64,000 bases of DNA from Acidobacteriota bacterium (GCA_019242475.1 JAFAVK010000015.1:51834-115833); one strand, 5' to 3'; numbered from the stretch's first letter, positions 1 through 13,322 are shown. Numbers and translations are program-made. Notes: a model not told the origin generated them from the letters alone.

Positions 1-941
1 GCGTGCGGGTCGAAGCCCACCACGCGCACCGCGTCCGCGACGAAGTTCGAGAGCGCGTTGATGTCGTAGAAGCGCGGCCGCCCGTCGCGCCCGTCGATCA
101 GGTACTCGACGCCGCCGATGTCCAGCCCGGCCGCCTCGGCTATACGCTCGACCTTTTCGACAATCTCCGCGGGCGGCTCGTAACGCTCGACCTTCAGGCC
201 CGCCTTCGGCGCGTCCGCCAGACATACTTCGCCGACCGCGTTGATGCCCGCGCGCTGCTCCTGCGCCCGCTCCACGTCGCAAATCTCCGCCGGGCACAGG
301 TTGAAATTCTCGCCGGAGGTCGTGACCTTCATCGCGTAGAGAAAGCGTCCGGCCAGCGTCTCGACGCGGACGATGTGGCCGCCGTCGGCGTGAATGTACT
401 CCTGCACGAGCGCCGTCGAATCAATCCCGAGTTCGACGAGGCCAGCCCCTAGCGCGTGCTCAAGGTCGTCGGCCGTCTCGAAGCGCACGATCCCTGCGCC
501 GCGCCCGCCGATGTTCGGCTTGACGACGACGGGGAACGTCAACTCGCGCGCGGCCGCGCGGACTTCTTCGAGACTGTTGACGACGCGCGTCCGCGGGAAC
601 TCAAGTCCGAGCGAGGCGAAGAGCGAGAGCTGCAAAGCCTTCGAAGTCTCGTAGTCGAACGCGCGGCTCCCGTTGACGACGCGGACGCCCTTGCCTTCGA
701 GGTGGCGCAAATAATGGCGCGTGTAGAAGACGGCGTTGCCGTGGCCGCGCAGGTAGGCGGACGCGCTCATCCGGTTGAAGAGGAGCGCGAACTCTTCCGC
801 GCCCGCGCCGGGGTCAAAACGATGTCGCGCCGCGTCAACGCGGACGTACGGCGTGCCCCGCGCGTCCAGCTCCGCGAAGAGGGGCTTGAACCACTCGGGG
901 TGTTCGTAATAGACGGCTATCGGCGGCAGGGGCTCTGCCAT
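1..941 (-). CDS. ATP-grasp ligase, RimK/glutathione-synthetase-like (partial)
   Basis: Partial gene running off the left edge of the window; the ATG is at 941 and at least 313 codons are present. The translation starts MAEPLPPIAVYYEHPEWFKP. It contains the ATP-grasp core: a VVNGSRAFDYETSKALQLSLF segment in the middle, the ATP-binding strand FPVVVKPNIGGRGAGIVRF, and near the edge the metal-binding FYDINALSNFV motif with its Asp and Asn. ATP-grasp enzymes couple ATP hydrolysis to carboxylate-amine or carboxylate-thiol ligation through an acyl phosphate. The substrate cannot be told from sequence; an amino acid or peptide carboxylate is likely for this group. It lies downstream of ilvD in the same direction but behind an intrinsic terminator (962-984), so it is probably a separate unit. 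Confidence 0.8.
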   Translation of the reverse strand, partial: MAEPLPPIAVYYEHPEWFKPLFAELDARGTPYVRVDAARHRFDPGAGAEEFALLFNRMSASAYLRGHGNAVFYTRHYLRHLEGKGVRVVNGSRAFDYETSKALQLSLFASLGLEFPRTRVVNSLEEVRAAARELTFPVVVKPNIGGRGAGIVRFETADDLEHALGAGLVELGIDSTALVQEYIHADGGHIVRVETLAGRFLYAMKVTTSGENFNLCPAEICDVERAQEQRAGINAVGEVCLADAPKAGLKVERYEPPAEIVEKVERIAEAAGLDIGGVEYLIDGRDGRPRFYDINALSNFVADAVRVVGFDPH

Positions 942-961
942 GACGGACTCCCTCCGGAAAT

Positions 962-984
962 AAAAAGGCCGCTCGGCGAGCGGC
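962..984 (-). terminator. Intrinsic terminator after the ilv operon
   Basis: Perfect 7-bp stem (968-974 with 978-984) and a 3-nt loop. Read on the minus strand it is followed at once by a run of five T (plus-strand A at 962-966). It lies between ilvD and the ATP-grasp gene and fits a Rho-independent terminator closing the gltB-ilvBNCD unit. Confidence 0.7.
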
Positions 985-1031
985 TGGGGCGACGCGAAAA
1001 CCTTAACCGCGGGGCGCGGCCAAGTCAAGCA

Positions 1032-1097
1032 AGTAGGCAGTAGGCAAACGGCAGTAGGCAGTTGAAGAACATTTGTCTTAACTGCCTACTGCCTACT
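1032..1097. repeat. Heptamer hairpin element, AGTAGGC family
   Basis: Left copies of AGTAGGC (1032-1063) face inverted copies at 1080-1097. The inner stem is about 14 bp around a 16-nt loop. The ilvD stop codon (1086-1088, TAG) lies inside the right arm, so the repeat itself supplies the stop. Confidence 0.85.
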
Positions 1098-2774
1098 GTC
1101 CAAATCCGTCACCGCGCCCAGGCTGCTCGAAGAGACGAGCCGCGCGTACTTCGCCAGCACGCCGCGCGTGTGGCGAGTGGGCGGCGGAGTCCAGGCGGCA
1201 CGACGCCGAGCAACCTCATCCTCGGGGACGTTGAGATTAAGCTGACGCGCCTCCGCGTCAACCGTGATTGAGTCGCCCTCCTCGACGAGCGCGAGCGGGC
1301 CGCCCACGGCCGCCTCCGGCGCGACGTGTCCGACGACCATCCCGTACGTGCCGCCCGAGAAGCGACCGTCGGTGATGAGCGCGACGGCGTCGCCCAACCC
1401 CGCGCCGATGATGGCCGAGGTCGGCGCCAGCATCTCGCGCATCCCCGGCCCGCCGCGCGGCCCCTCGTAGCGGATGACGAGCACGTCGCCCGGCTTGATC
1501 GAGCCTTTGAGAATCGCCGCGAGGCACGCCTCCTCCGAATCGAAGACGCGCGCCGGGCCGGTCAACTGTCGCGTCTTCACGCCGCTGATCTTGGCGACCG
1601 AGCCCTCGGGCGCGAGGTTGCCCTTGAGCACGGCGAGGTGCCCGTCCGGGTAGACCGGCCGCTCAAACGGCCGTATCACGTCCTGGTCGCGACGCGGGGT
1701 CTCGGGCACGCCGGCGAGCACTTCACTAATTGTCTGCCCCGTCACCGTCAACGCGTCGCCGTGCAAAAGGCCGTTGACTAAAAGCATCTTCATCACCTGC
1801 GGCACGCCGCCCGCCGCGTGCAGGTCGGTCGCGACGTAGCGGCCCGAGGGCTTCAGGTCGCACAGCACGGGCGTGCGCTCGCGTATCGACTCGAAGTCTT
1901 CGAGCGCGAGCGGCACGCGGGCCGCGTGCGCGCCGGCGAGCAGGTGGAGCACGGCGTTGGTCGAGCCGCCCACGGCCATCACGACCGCAATCGCGTTCTC
2001 GAAAGCCTTCCGCGTCAGGATGTCGCGCGGGAGGATTTGCCGCCGCACGGCCTCGGCCAGAACTTCCGCCGAGCGCGCGGCGCTCTCGGCCTTCTCGTCG
2101 TCTTCGGCGGCCATCATCGAAGAGTAAGGCAGGCTCAGACCCAACGCCTCGATGGCCGAGGACATCGTGTTGGCCGTGTACATTCCGCCGCAGGAGCCCG
2201 CGCCGGGGCAGGCGCGCCGCTCGACTTCGCGCAGGTCTGCCTCCTTCATCTTCCCGGCGCAGAAGCTCCCGACGGCCTCGAACGCGCTGACGACCGTCAG
2301 GTCTTCACCGCGGAAGTGCCCGGCCTTGATCGTGCCGCCGTAGACGAAGACCGAAGGGATGTTCATCCGCGCGATGGCGATGAGCGCACCCGGCATGTTC
2401 TTGTCGCAGCCGCCGATGGCGACGACGCCGTCGAGGCTCTGCGCCTGGCAGACCGTCTCGATGGAGTCGGCGATGACCTCGCGCGAGACGAGGGAGTATT
2501 TCATCCCCTCCGTCCCCATCGAGATGCCGTCGCTGACGGTGATGGTGCCGAAGGTCTGCGGCATCGTGCCCGCGGCCCGCAGCGCCTCGACCGCGCGCTC
2601 GGCCAGCACGTTCAGCCCCGCGTTGCACGGCGTGATGGTGCTGTAGCCGTTCGCCACGCCGATGATAGGTTTGTCGAAGTCCTCGTCGCCGAACCCCACC
2701 GCCCGCAACATCGCCCGGTTCGGCGTCCGCTCGACCCCGCGCGTGACGGTTCTGCTTCTGAAGTTGTCGCTCAT
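1086..2774 (-). CDS. ilvD: Dihydroxy-acid dehydratase
   Basis: IlvD removes water from 2,3-dihydroxy-isovalerate or -methylvalerate to give the 2-keto acids that precede valine, leucine and isoleucine. It is a cytosolic Fe-S enzyme. The 562-residue product matches the family length. Visible family motifs include [16 protein letters not shown] near the N-terminus, [38 protein letters not shown] and the C-terminal [12 protein letters not shown]. The reading frame is open a further 18 codons upstream, but that stretch is encoded by a heptamer hairpin element, so I place the start at the MSDNF methionine (2774). No clear Shine-Dalgarno is visible there. It is the last gene of the gltB-ilvBNCD cluster. 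Its stop codon lies inside the 1032-1097 repeat. Confidence 0.95.
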   Translation of the reverse strand: MSDNFRSRTVTRGVERTPNRAMLRAVGFGDEDFDKPIIGVANGYSTITPCNAGLNVLAERAVEALRAAGTMPQTFGTITVSDGISMGTEGMKYSLVSREVIADSIETVCQAQSLDGVVAIGGCDKNMPGALIAIARMNIPSVFVYGGTIKAGHFRGEDLTVVSAFEAVGSFCAGKMKEADLREVERRACPGAGSCGGMYTANTMSSAIEALGLSLPYSSMMAAEDDEKAESAARSAEVLAEAVRRQILPRDILTRKAFENAIAVVMAVGGSTNAVLHLLAGAHAARVPLALEDFESIRERTPVLCDLKPSGRYVATDLHAAGGVPQVMKMLLVNGLLHGDALTVTGQTISEVLAGVPETPRRDQDVIRPFERPVYPDGHLAVLKGNLAPEGSVAKISGVKTRQLTGPARVFDSEEACLAAILKGSIKPGDVLVIRYEGPRGGPGMREMLAPTSAIIGAGLGDAVALITDGRFSGGTYGMVVGHVAPEAAVGGPLALVEEGDSITVDAEARQLNLNVPEDEVARRRAAWTPPPTRHTRGVLAKYARLVSSSSLGAVTDLDSRQ

Positions 2775-2785
2775 TAAAAAAAGGA

Positions 2786-2846
2786 CTGAGGACTGAGGGC
2801 TGAGTGGAAGACAAGGCTCGCTCTTCACTCAGCCCTCAGTCCTCAG
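2786..2846. repeat. Heptamer hairpin element, ACTGAGG family
   Basis: Units of the type ACTGAGG at 2786-2806 are mirrored at 2826-2846, giving a perfect 21-bp stem and a 19-nt loop. It sits between ilvC (stop 12 nt away) and ilvD and adds open codons in front of ilvD. Confidence 0.9.
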
Positions 2847-2857
2847 CACTACGCCTT

Positions 2858-3874
<1,017 letters not shown>

Positions 3875-3892
3875 CGTAATTCCTTTCAAATT

Positions 3893-4015
3893 AGTAGGCA
3901 GTAGGCAGATGGCAGTAGGCAGTTAAGAGATTTCCAGCAATTGACGGTTAGGTTAAGAGCGGCTTTGTCCTTCAGGTGGAGCCGACTGCCTACTGCCATC
4001 TGCCTACTGCCTACT
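3893..4015. repeat. Heptamer hairpin element, AGTAGGC family, perfect 31-bp stem
   Basis: Four 7-mers (AGTAGGC, with one AGATGGC) at 3893-3923 are perfectly complementary to 3985-4015, with a 61-nt loop. The ilvN stop (4011-4013, TAG) lies within the right arm. Confidence 0.95.
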
Positions 4016-4502
4016 GCTCTTCATTCGACACGCGGTTGATGGCGATGTAGCCGGAGCGCGTGATGTCGTTGATGCCGAGGGGGCGGAGCATCTCGATGAA
4101 GGCGTCCACCTTCTCGCGGTTGCCCGACGCCTCGATGAGCATGCGCGTGTGGGAGATGTCCACGACCTTCGCGCGGAAGACGGAGACTAAACTTAAAACC
4201 TCCTGGCGATTGGCGCCGGGCGTGGCCGAGACATCTATGAGCGCCATCTCGCGCTCGACGTGCGGCTGGCTCGTCACGTCGCGCACCTCGCGCACGCGCG
4301 CGAGCCGCTCGCACTGCTTGACGATCTGCTCGACCGTGCGGTCGTCGCCGCTCGTCACGATGGTCACGCGCGACCACTCCGGGTCGAGCGTCGAGCCGAC
4401 CGACAGCGTCTCGATGTTGAACCCGCGCGCGCTGAACAGCCCCACGATGCGCGACAACTCGCCCGGCTGGTCGGCGACGATGATGGAGAGCGTGTGACGC
4501 AT
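4011..4502 (-). CDS. ilvN: Acetolactate synthase small (regulatory) subunit
   Basis: Regulatory subunit that activates IlvB and confers valine feedback inhibition. The 163 residues comprise an N-terminal ACT domain (MRHTLSIIVADQPGELSRIVGLFSARGFNIETL pattern, residues 1-75) and a C-terminal ALS_ss domain with a second ACT-like fold (VSVFRAKVVDISHTR). The length is typical. It lies directly after ilvB, from which it is separated by a TGATGAA-type hairpin, and before ilvC. It should be co-expressed with the rest of the cluster. Confidence 0.96.
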   Translation of the reverse strand: MRHTLSIIVADQPGELSRIVGLFSARGFNIETLSVGSTLDPEWSRVTIVTSGDDRTVEQIVKQCERLARVREVRDVTSQPHVEREMALIDVSATPGANRQEVLSLVSVFRAKVVDISHTRMLIEASGNREKVDAFIEMLRPLGINDITRSGYIAINRVSNEEQ

Positions 4503-4517
4503 AAGATGAGTGATGAG

Positions 4518-4584
4518 TGATGAATGATGAGTGATGAATGAAAGGCAAGCTGCCTCTTATTCATCATTCATCACTCATCATTCA

Positions 4585-4587
<3 letters not shown>
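4518..4587. repeat. Heptamer hairpin element, TGATGAA family, perfect 24-bp stem
   Basis: Alternating TGATGAA and TGATGAG units at 4518-4541 pair perfectly with 4564-4587 across a 22-nt loop. The ilvB stop (TGA, 4585-4587) is the outer end of the right arm. Every frame through this word contains TGA or a near-stop. Confidence 0.93.
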
Positions 4588-6357
<1,770 letters not shown>

Positions 6358-6359
6358 GG

Positions 6360-9300
6360 CTACTTCTTCGGAACCAGTTTGACGAATCTTCCGCGCCAGT
6401 CTTCGGCGAGGCGCGCGACCTCTTCGGCCTCCGCGTGTTGGAGGGCTTCGGCCAAAGCCTCGCGGTAGTGGCCGAGCAGCTCGCGCAAGGAAGACTCGTC
6501 GGACTCTTCGACTTGCTCAATTGAAACCTTCGCGCCCGCGGCGAGGCGGCGGCGGACGGCCTCCTCGTCGAGCCCGAGTTCTCTTTCCAGAAGGAGGTAG
6601 ACGACGCCACCCGTCATGCCCGAGGCGAGCCAGGGGCCGGGGTCGCCGAGCACGAGGCCGCGCCCCGAAGTCATGTACTCGAAGGCGAAGCCCTTGAGGT
6701 TGGCGCGCGCGGCGATGTTGCCCAGCTCGTCGCGCAGGCGTCCGCGCAGGCGCCCGCCGAAGATGAGGTCGGCGCCGGAGAGTCTGATCCCCGCGCGCGA
6801 GTCCGCGTCGCCCTGCACGATGAGCAGGCCGGCCTGCGCGCCGTAGGCGAAGCACTTCCCGACCGAGCCGTCCACCGTCACGCCGTCATGGTTGATGCCT
6901 TTCAGAATCCGTATGCGCCCGCCCGAAGCGCCCTTCGCCCCGCCGTCCTGCACGCCGCCGTGGACGACGATGTCCACGCCGTCCGAGTTGAACGCGCCGA
7001 GGCCGTTGCCCGGCACCGAGCCTTCGAGGAACTTGAGCACCGCGCGCTTGAGCCCGAGCGCGGCTGCCGTCCCGTTGCCGTTCCCGTTGGCGGCGTGCCC
7101 GTTGCCGTTGCCCTTGAAGAGTTGGTCGAGCCGCGCGCGGGTCAGCTTGCCCGCGAGGTGCGTGCCCAGCGCGCGGTCGCCGCTGGAGACGTTCGAGTCG
7201 TCGTAGTAGACGACCTCCTTGCCGGCCTCGGCCAGCTCCGTCACCGAGTTCGAGATGACGCGCGTCAGAGACGTGAGCGAGCGGCGCGCGCGCCCCACCG
7301 TCGGCTCCTGCGCCGAGACGCAGAGCGCGCAAGGCTCCCCCGGCTCCAACAGCCAGGCGAGGTCGAGCCGCTCGTGCCCGCGCACCTGTTCCAAAAGGTC
7401 AACGCGCCCGACCAGCTCACGCGTCGAGGAGAGGCCGGTGCGTGCCGTCTCCCGTGCAATCTCCTCCCTCACTTCCGAGAAGAAGCGGACGAGGTGTTCG
7501 ACGGCCAGCTCGTACTCGCGCGGCTTGAAGTGCTTCTGCCCAGCGGCGAGCGCCTCTTCGGGGCTCTTCAACTGGCTCGTGATGCCGACGTGGCAGGTGC
7601 CCGTGTTGCACTCGCGGCAGCTCGTGCAGCCAATCGCCGCCATCGCCATCGTCGCGAAGCCCACGCGATCCGCGCCGAGCAGCATCAAACGCACCACGTC
7701 GCGCCCGGACTTCACGCCGCCGTCGGCCCACAGCTCGACGTGCCTTCTCAAGCCGGCGCGGACGAGCGCGCGGTGCGCCTCACGCAGCCCAATCTCGACG
7801 GGCAAACCGGTATGACGTAGAGAGTGTTTGCGCGCGGCGCCTGTGCCGCCGTCGTAGCCCGAGATGGCGATGATGTCGGCGCGCGCCTTCGCCACGCCCG
7901 TCGCGATGGGGCCGAGGTGCGGGATGGCCGGAATCTTGACCGAAATCTTCGCGCGCGGGTTGATCGTCTTCAGCTCCTCGATGACCTGCGCGAGGTCTTC
8001 GATGGAGTAGATGTCGTGGTTGTTCGACGGCGAGATGAGGTCGATGCCGGCCGGCGTGTGCCGCGTCTCGGCGATGCGCGCCGTCACCTTGAAGCCGGGG
8101 AGCAGGCCGCCCTCGCCGGGCTTCGCCCCCTGACCGATTTTAATCTCAAGCAGGTCGCACGAGTTGAGCAGCCGCGCGTTGACGCCGAATCTTCCCGAAG
8201 CGACCTGCTGCCCGCGGTGCCCGCGATAGCGGCCGAGCATGTCTGGTATCTCGCCGCCCTCGCCGTTGACGCAGACGATGTCGAGCCGCTTCGCGCCCTC
8301 GGCGTAGGCGCGGAAAGAGGTCTCGCCCTGCGAGCCGAAGCTCATCGCGGAGAAGTAGAACGGCGCGGCGTGGCGGCCCGCGCGCGTGTCTACCTCTCCG
8401 CCTCGGGGAGAGTTCAACTCGTGACCTTCCGTCCCGCGGACTTCGAGCAACTGGCGGAGCGCGACCGGCTTCGTCTCCTCGATCTCTTGCAAGCGCGCGG
8501 CGAACTCCGCGTAAGGCTTCTCGCCCCGCGCGACGCGCCCCGCGACGTTCCACAAAGAGGGCTGCTCGCGGAACTCGCCGGGCAGTGCGACCGGCCGCTT
8601 CTTCGTCAACTCCTCTTCCGACTCGCCGCGCGCGAGCGCGAGGCGTGCGCGAGCGTCGCGTTCGAGGTCTATCAGCGACAGACCGGCGAAGGCCGTGCCG
8701 CAGTAGTTGGCGACGCCGAAGAAATCCTCCACGTCGGGCGCGAGGCCGACCGACGCGAAGAGCCGCCCGTAGCCGTCCAGCTCGTGAATGCCCATCGTCG
8801 AGAGAACTTTTTCAATCCCGACCGAGAGCGCCGAGGCGATTTTGACCAGACGCTTCACGCGCTCTTCAAAAGAGGCCGCGCCGCGCGCGGCCACGTCGAA
8901 GAGGGCGTAAGGGTTGACGGCGTCGGCGCCGCAGCCCAGTGCGAAGACGAGGTCGTGGACGTTGCGCAGGGAACCGGCGCGCAGGACGAGACTCGCACGC
9001 CGCCGCAGGCTCAAGCCCTCCGCGTCGCGCTCGTCGCGCAGGCGCGCGTCCACGGCCGCCAGCGCGAGGTGCGCGTCAATCCCTGGACGCGCGCCGCTGT
9101 AAGCACGCGCGTCGTCGAGGATGAGGACGGACGTCCTGGACTCCCGAACCAGCCGCGCGGCCTCTTCACACACTCGCGCCAGCGCCGGTTCGAGCGTCTC
9201 GTCCTCACCGAAGGTCGTGTCAACCGTCGCCGCGCGCAACGCGCCGTCGGCCAACGCCGTCTCCGACGTTCCGACAGCGGCACTCTCGTCAAACGCCTCG

Positions 9301-11087
9301 CAGAGCGCGAGGACTTCCGCGAGCGTGCGCTGCTTCGTCGAGCGCGCGGCCGCGGCGTGCGCCTCTTCGTCTTCCGCGCCGAGCCCGCCGAAGAGCAAAG
9401 GCGCGCACAGCTCTATCTGTTCGACCTCCGCCGACCCGGCGGGCGTGGGGCACGCGCCGAGGAAGACGCGCGTGGAAAAGTGGTCGGCCTCGCGCTCGCG
9501 GTCGATGGCCGGGTTCGTCACGACGGCCACGCGCTCGTGGAAGTAGTCCGAGACGTTGCGCCGCTTCTGCGAGAGCGCGGCGAGCGGCCCGTCCCACCCC
9601 AATCCGCTGATCGGCTCCTTGCCCGACTCGGCCATCTCGCGGACTTCCGACTCCTCGATGCGGCCCCAGCCGAACGCGGCGAGCCGACGCTCGTCGAGCC
9701 CCGCCGCCACGTCGCCGTCGGGGGATTGTACGGGGGACTGTGCGGTCTCTTCGTCAGCCCACTTCACGCGGGCGTTGAGGCCGGCCGGGTGGAAGCGCTC
9801 GCGCACGTCTTCGAGCGCGCGCCGTTGCAGCTCGTGGTACTCGAAGACCTCGACGCCGACGCCGCGCTTCAACAAGAAACCCATCTTCTCGCCGGGCGCG
9901 AGCGGGCGCGGGTCGCGCACCATGTTCTCCAAAGGCACGACGCCCTTCTCCGAAGAGGCGAAGAACTCCTTCTCCGTCTCGCCGCACCAGAGCGGCCGGA
10001 GGCCCAGAGCGTCGGAGCTGAAAACAATCTCGTCGGCCTGCCGCGCGATGATGGCCGCGGGGCCTTGCGCGTGCGCGCCGAACGCGCGGCGCCAGTAGCG
10101 GTACAGCTCGCGCACGTCCGCGGGGAAGCGCTCGATCTCGCTCCAGACGGGCGGGAAGGCGATCTCCAAAGCGTTCATCAAACTCAGGCCATACTCGAAC
10201 ATGAAGCTCTCGACGACGCGGTCTAAGACCTGCGAGTCGCTGGCGCGCGGCGGGAGTTGGAAGCCGAGCGCGAGCGCCTCGCGCCCGAGCCTATCGACCG
10301 AGTTGATCTCGCCGTTGTGGCCGAGCGTGGAGAACATCTGCGCGCGCTCGGCGCGCGAGTCGGTGTTGGTCGAGTAGCGGCCGTGGCCGAGCGAGATGGC
10401 CGACTTGAAGTCGGGGTGCGAAAGCTCGGGGAAGTAGCGGCGCAGGGTGTCGGCGTCGCCGCGCACCTTGTAGATGACGCTGTTCGGGCTTAAGGAAGCG
10501 ACGTGGACGGGCAGCTCGCGTTCGAGCCGCAGGGTGATGTGAAAGATGTCGCGGTCTTCGACGCCGCGCGCCGTGCGCGGCAGCGCCGCGACCTGCCAGA
10601 ACTCGGGCTCGGCGGCGCGCGCCTGCGGCCCCAGGGCCTCTGTGCGCACGCGCGCGGTCTCGCTGACGAGCACCTCGAAGCGCGACTCTTCGAACAGCTC
10701 GAGCGCGCGCTTCTTAATCTCGCACGCGTCGGCGCGGTGCTCGTGCGGGATCATGACGTGCGCGACGGTGAACTGCGCGCGGTTGACGAGCGAGCCGCGC
10801 AGGGATGCCGCCTCCAGACGCTTGGCCCAGCGCTCGCGCGGGATGTCCGTTTGCAGACCGGCGCCGTCGCCTTCGCCCTCGACCTCACCCGTGCGGTGGC
10901 CCATGCGGGCGAGTGCTTCGAGCGTGCGCTTGACGTTGCCGTGCGAGGCGCGCCCGTCCTTCTTCACGTTGGCGATGATGGCGCAGGCGTCGCGCTCCGA
11001 CTCATCGTGGCGCCAGCGGCTCGGGCGGACGGCGCCGCCCCGCGCCTGCGCGCGCAAGTCGCCGACTCTATGGGCCGCCTCAGACAT
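6360..11087 (-). CDS. gltB: Glutamate synthase large subunit
   Basis: Makes two glutamates from glutamine and 2-oxoglutarate. The 1575-residue product has the expected order: class II amidotransferase with the catalytic Cys at about residue 35 ([14 protein letters not shown]) after a short propeptide, a central linker domain, the FMN-binding synthase domain ([19 protein letters not shown]) with a Cys-x5-Cys-x4-Cys 3Fe-4S cluster motif at [12 protein letters not shown], and a C-terminal GXGXG helix domain. No gltD small subunit is next to it, so the electron donor could be a gltD elsewhere or ferredoxin. It is the first gene of the ilv cluster and sits 27 nt behind the leader terminator at 11114-11150. 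Coupling glutamate supply to branched-chain synthesis makes sense because the last step is a glutamate-dependent transamination. Confidence 0.93.
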   Translation of the reverse strand: MSEAAHRVGDLRAQARGGAVRPSRWRHDESERDACAIIANVKKDGRASHGNVKRTLEALARMGHRTGEVEGEGDGAGLQTDIPRERWAKRLEAASLRGSLVNRAQFTVAHVMIPHEHRADACEIKKRALELFEESRFEVLVSETARVRTEALGPQARAAEPEFWQVAALPRTARGVEDRDIFHITLRLERELPVHVASLSPNSVIYKVRGDADTLRRYFPELSHPDFKSAISLGHGRYSTNTDSRAERAQMFSTLGHNGEINSVDRLGREALALGFQLPPRASDSQVLDRVVESFMFEYGLSLMNALEIAFPPVWSEIERFPADVRELYRYWRRAFGAHAQGPAAIIARQADEIVFSSDALGLRPLWCGETEKEFFASSEKGVVPLENMVRDPRPLAPGEKMGFLLKRGVGVEVFEYHELQRRALEDVRERFHPAGLNARVKWADEETAQSPVQSPDGDVAAGLDERRLAAFGWGRIEESEVREMAESGKEPISGLGWDGPLAALSQKRRNVSDYFHERVAVVTNPAIDREREADHFSTRVFLGACPTPAGSAEVEQIELCAPLLFGGLGAEDEEAHAAAARSTKQRTLAEVLALCEAFDESAAVGTSETALADGALRAATVDTTFGEDETLEPALARVCEEAARLVRESRTSVLILDDARAYSGARPGIDAHLALAAVDARLRDERDAEGLSLRRRASLVLRAGSLRNVHDLVFALGCGADAVNPYALFDVAARGAASFEERVKRLVKIASALSVGIEKVLSTMGIHELDGYGRLFASVGLAPDVEDFFGVANYCGTAFAGLSLIDLERDARARLALARGESEEELTKKRPVALPGEFREQPSLWNVAGRVARGEKPYAEFAARLQEIEETKPVALRQLLEVRGTEGHELNSPRGGEVDTRAGRHAAPFYFSAMSFGSQGETSFRAYAEGAKRLDIVCVNGEGGEIPDMLGRYRGHRGQQVASGRFGVNARLLNSCDLLEIKIGQGAKPGEGGLLPGFKVTARIAETRHTPAGIDLISPSNNHDIYSIEDLAQVIEELKTINPRAKISVKIPAIPHLGPIATGVAKARADIIAISGYDGGTGAARKHSLRHTGLPVEIGLREAHRALVRAGLRRHVELWADGGVKSGRDVVRLMLLGADRVGFATMAMAAIGCTSCRECNTGTCHVGITSQLKSPEEALAAGQKHFKPREYELAVEHLVRFFSEVREEIARETARTGLSSTRELVGRVDLLEQVRGHERLDLAWLLEPGEPCALCVSAQEPTVGRARRSLTSLTRVISNSVTELAEAGKEVVYYDDSNVSSGDRALGTHLAGKLTRARLDQLFKGNGNGHAANGNGNGTAAALGLKRAVLKFLEGSVPGNGLGAFNSDGVDIVVHGGVQDGGAKGASGGRIRILKGINHDGVTVDGSVGKCFAYGAQAGLLIVQGDADSRAGIRLSGADLIFGGRLRGRLRDELGNIAARANLKGFAFEYMTSGRGLVLGDPGPWLASGMTGGVVYLLLERELGLDEEAVRRRLAAGAKVSIEQVEESDESSLRELLGHYREALAEALQHAEAEEVARLAEDWRGRFVKLVPKK

Positions 11088-11113
11088 TACTCTCGTTGCA
11101 AAAGGCTCGGGGG

Positions 11114-11150
11114 AAAAAAGAGGCCATCAACCCTCGGACGTTGATGGCCT
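11114..11150 (-). terminator. Attenuator terminator before gltB-ilvBNCD
   Basis: Perfect 11-bp stem (11121-11131 with 11140-11150), 8-nt loop, followed on the minus strand by six T. It lies inside the leader, 27 nt before the gltB ATG and only 32 nt after the stop of a Val-rich leader peptide. A terminator there makes sense only as a regulated one. Confidence 0.8.
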
Positions 11151-11182
11151 GCCGCACACACTGTCGGTTGCAGGACAAGCCG

Positions 11183-11221
11183 TCAGGTTACGCGCTTGCG
11201 CGCGTGGACGACTACAGCCAC
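11183..11221 (-). CDS. Putative Val-rich leader peptide of the gltB-ilv attenuator
   Basis: A GTG-started 12-residue frame reading MAVVVHARKRVT followed by TGA. Three consecutive Val codons sit just before a small hairpin (ACGCGC with GCGCGT around a GCAA loop), and the transcription terminator at 11114-11150 follows. The arrangement mirrors known ilv leader peptides, in which ribosome stalling at Val/Ile/Leu codons prevents terminator formation. AAAGGG lies 3-4 nt before the GTG, closer than ideal. The frame is open further upstream (ATG at 11407 or 11302), so the peptide could be longer with the same C-terminus. The call rests on layout, not on homology. Confidence 0.5.
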   Translation of the reverse strand: MAVVVHARKRVT

Positions 11222-11408
11222 GCGCCCTTTAAGGGCGACGGCCGAAGCCTTCCGGCGCCGGAAGTGCGACTTGACGGAAGTGGCTGGACGCAGATCAGAC
11301 ATTCCACACACCCGGAGACTGGAGACCCGCCCCGGCCGGCTTTGGCACCACACGGCCGGCGCTTCTCTCCCCACTATGGGGGCGGATGCTACAACCTTTG
11401 GTTCCATT

Positions 11409-11437
11409 TGTATAATTGATAATTTTTACAAGGTCAT
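11409..11437 (-). promoter_or_regulatory. Candidate promoter for the gltB-ilv leader
   Basis: On the minus strand ATGACC (11432-11437) and TATACA (11409-11414) are 17 nt apart in a short AT-rich island about 320 nt before gltB. The -10 and -35 each match consensus at four of six positions, so the call is tentative. Confidence 0.35.
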
Positions 11438-11524
11438 AAATGACAGCCGTCCCCTCCCCGCGCGACAGATTCGTCGTTATTCGGGGCGTGAGGACAAAAA
11501 CGTCGGCAGCCTTTCGCCGCGTCA

Positions 11525-11704
11525 GCGGCGGATGAATTTAGACCGGCCTTTCAAGGCCGGTTTGAGGTTGAACGAAACGATGCCGCGTCGCGCCAGCGAC
11601 GCCTGAACGGGCCGAATGGTTTCAGGCGTCGCTGGCGCGACGCGGCATCTTGTTAACATTCGACGTTCCCGGCCTTGAAAGGCCGGTCTAAATTCACCCG
11701 CCGC
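11525..11704. repeat. 180-bp nested inverted-repeat element (MITE-like)
   Basis: The outer arms 11525-11560 and 11669-11704 are 36 nt and complementary with one mismatch. Each arm itself contains an 18-bp palindrome. Inside, 11580-11607 and 11621-11648 form a perfect 28-bp stem with a 13-nt loop. The whole unit could fold as a cruciform or a three-stem RNA. No reading frame of note and no clear target duplication is seen. It lies alone between the gltB promoter region and the small gene at 11912. Confidence 0.85.
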
Positions 11705-11911
11705 TCCGCGGCGCCGACCAAGCGCGACAATTTTGCATGGGCCGAAGGCGCGAACGACGAGATTGTCTCGTCCGTCGTCGGATGCCAGAAACTTCAAACA
11801 CACTTAACCCTTGAAAATTCACTACCCGAGCGTCGTGGGGCGCAACGGTACGGGCTTTGCCATCTGAGTCCGGCCACGAAGGCTGCGAACACAGACGGAG
11901 GTCTTAAGCTC

Positions 11912-12124
11912 GTGTCACTGATCTTGAGCGGCAATGAATTCATCTCGGCCGACCCGCTCGGCGCCGGCGTCCTGGCGGGGCTCTCGAAGCTCGCCTCGCG
12001 CAACCCCGTGCTCGTCAACGGCGTCCGCTTGAGCGCGCGGGAGTTGGCCGAGCTAGCCGAGGAGGCGCGCCGCACCGAGCGCGCCGTCTGGGTCGGCGCC
12101 CGCCCGCGGGACGCCGCGAAGTGA
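11912..12124 (+). CDS. Small hypothetical protein (70 aa)
   Basis: GTG start with a strong GGAGGT 9 nt upstream; 70 codons with the GC-rich third positions of neighbouring genes. The protein begins VSLILSGNEFISADPLGAG, ends WVGARPRDAAK, and has an acidic helical middle (ELAELAEEARR). No signal peptide or known motif was recognised. It is followed by a perfect 15-bp hairpin (12137-12178), which supports it being a transcribed gene. The frame stays open upstream to 11675, but that part runs through the inverted-repeat element and lacks a ribosome site. Function unknown. Confidence 0.6.
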   Translation: MSLILSGNEFISADPLGAGVLAGLSKLASRNPVLVNGVRLSARELAELAEEARRTERAVWVGARPRDAAK

Positions 12125-12136
12125 GTGCGCCCAGCG

Positions 12137-12180
12137 GCGCCCCGCGACGCGCGCGATGGGAGTCGCGTCGCGGGGCGCTT
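12137..12180 (+). terminator. Hairpin terminator after the small gene
   Basis: A perfect 15-bp stem (12137-12151 with 12164-12178) starts 12 nt after the stop of the 70-aa gene and is followed by only two T. It probably ends that transcript before lysR, although the U-run is poor. Confidence 0.55.
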
Positions 12181-12240
12181 CCCGAGTCATTTCCCGAGCC
12201 ATTTCCAACCCGGCCGGGGCGCCGGCACGCGCGGGGTCGC

Positions 12241-12271
12241 TTGACTAACCGCGGACGGGTGTGGCTATTGT
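12241..12271 (+). promoter_or_regulatory. Candidate promoter of the LysR gene
   Basis: TTGACT (12241-12246) and TATTGT (12266-12271), 19 nt apart, upstream of the LysR start at 12307. The -35 is good; the spacing is long. Confidence 0.3.
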
Positions 12272-12306
12272 CACCGGACGTTTCTCTTTGAGGTGACTTG
12301 ACGCAC

Positions 12307-13200
<894 letters not shown>

Positions 13201-13242
13201 GTCGCGCCTATCGGCTCATAAAAATTTTTGCCCAACTATTTG

Positions 13243-13272
13243 TTGACAGCCCCCGGGATGCTTTCTTACTAT
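13243..13272 (+). promoter_or_regulatory. Sigma-70 type promoter of the aromatic operon leader
   Basis: Consensus -35 TTGACA at 13243-13248, an 18-nt spacer, and -10 TACTAT at 13267-13272. Transcription would start near 13279, about 45 nt before the Phe/Tyr leader peptide. This is one of the best promoter matches in the window. Confidence 0.65.
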
Positions 13273-13322
13273 CCTCGGGCGGCCCCGCACGCGGGGCTTT
13301 GCAAGTCCGAAGAGCTTTCGAC

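Noticed and set aside
11780..11911. Riboswitch (c-di-GMP type) ahead of the 70-residue gene
   Set aside because: A GGCTTTGCC segment resembles part of GEMM in reverse, but the conserved core and second helix are missing.
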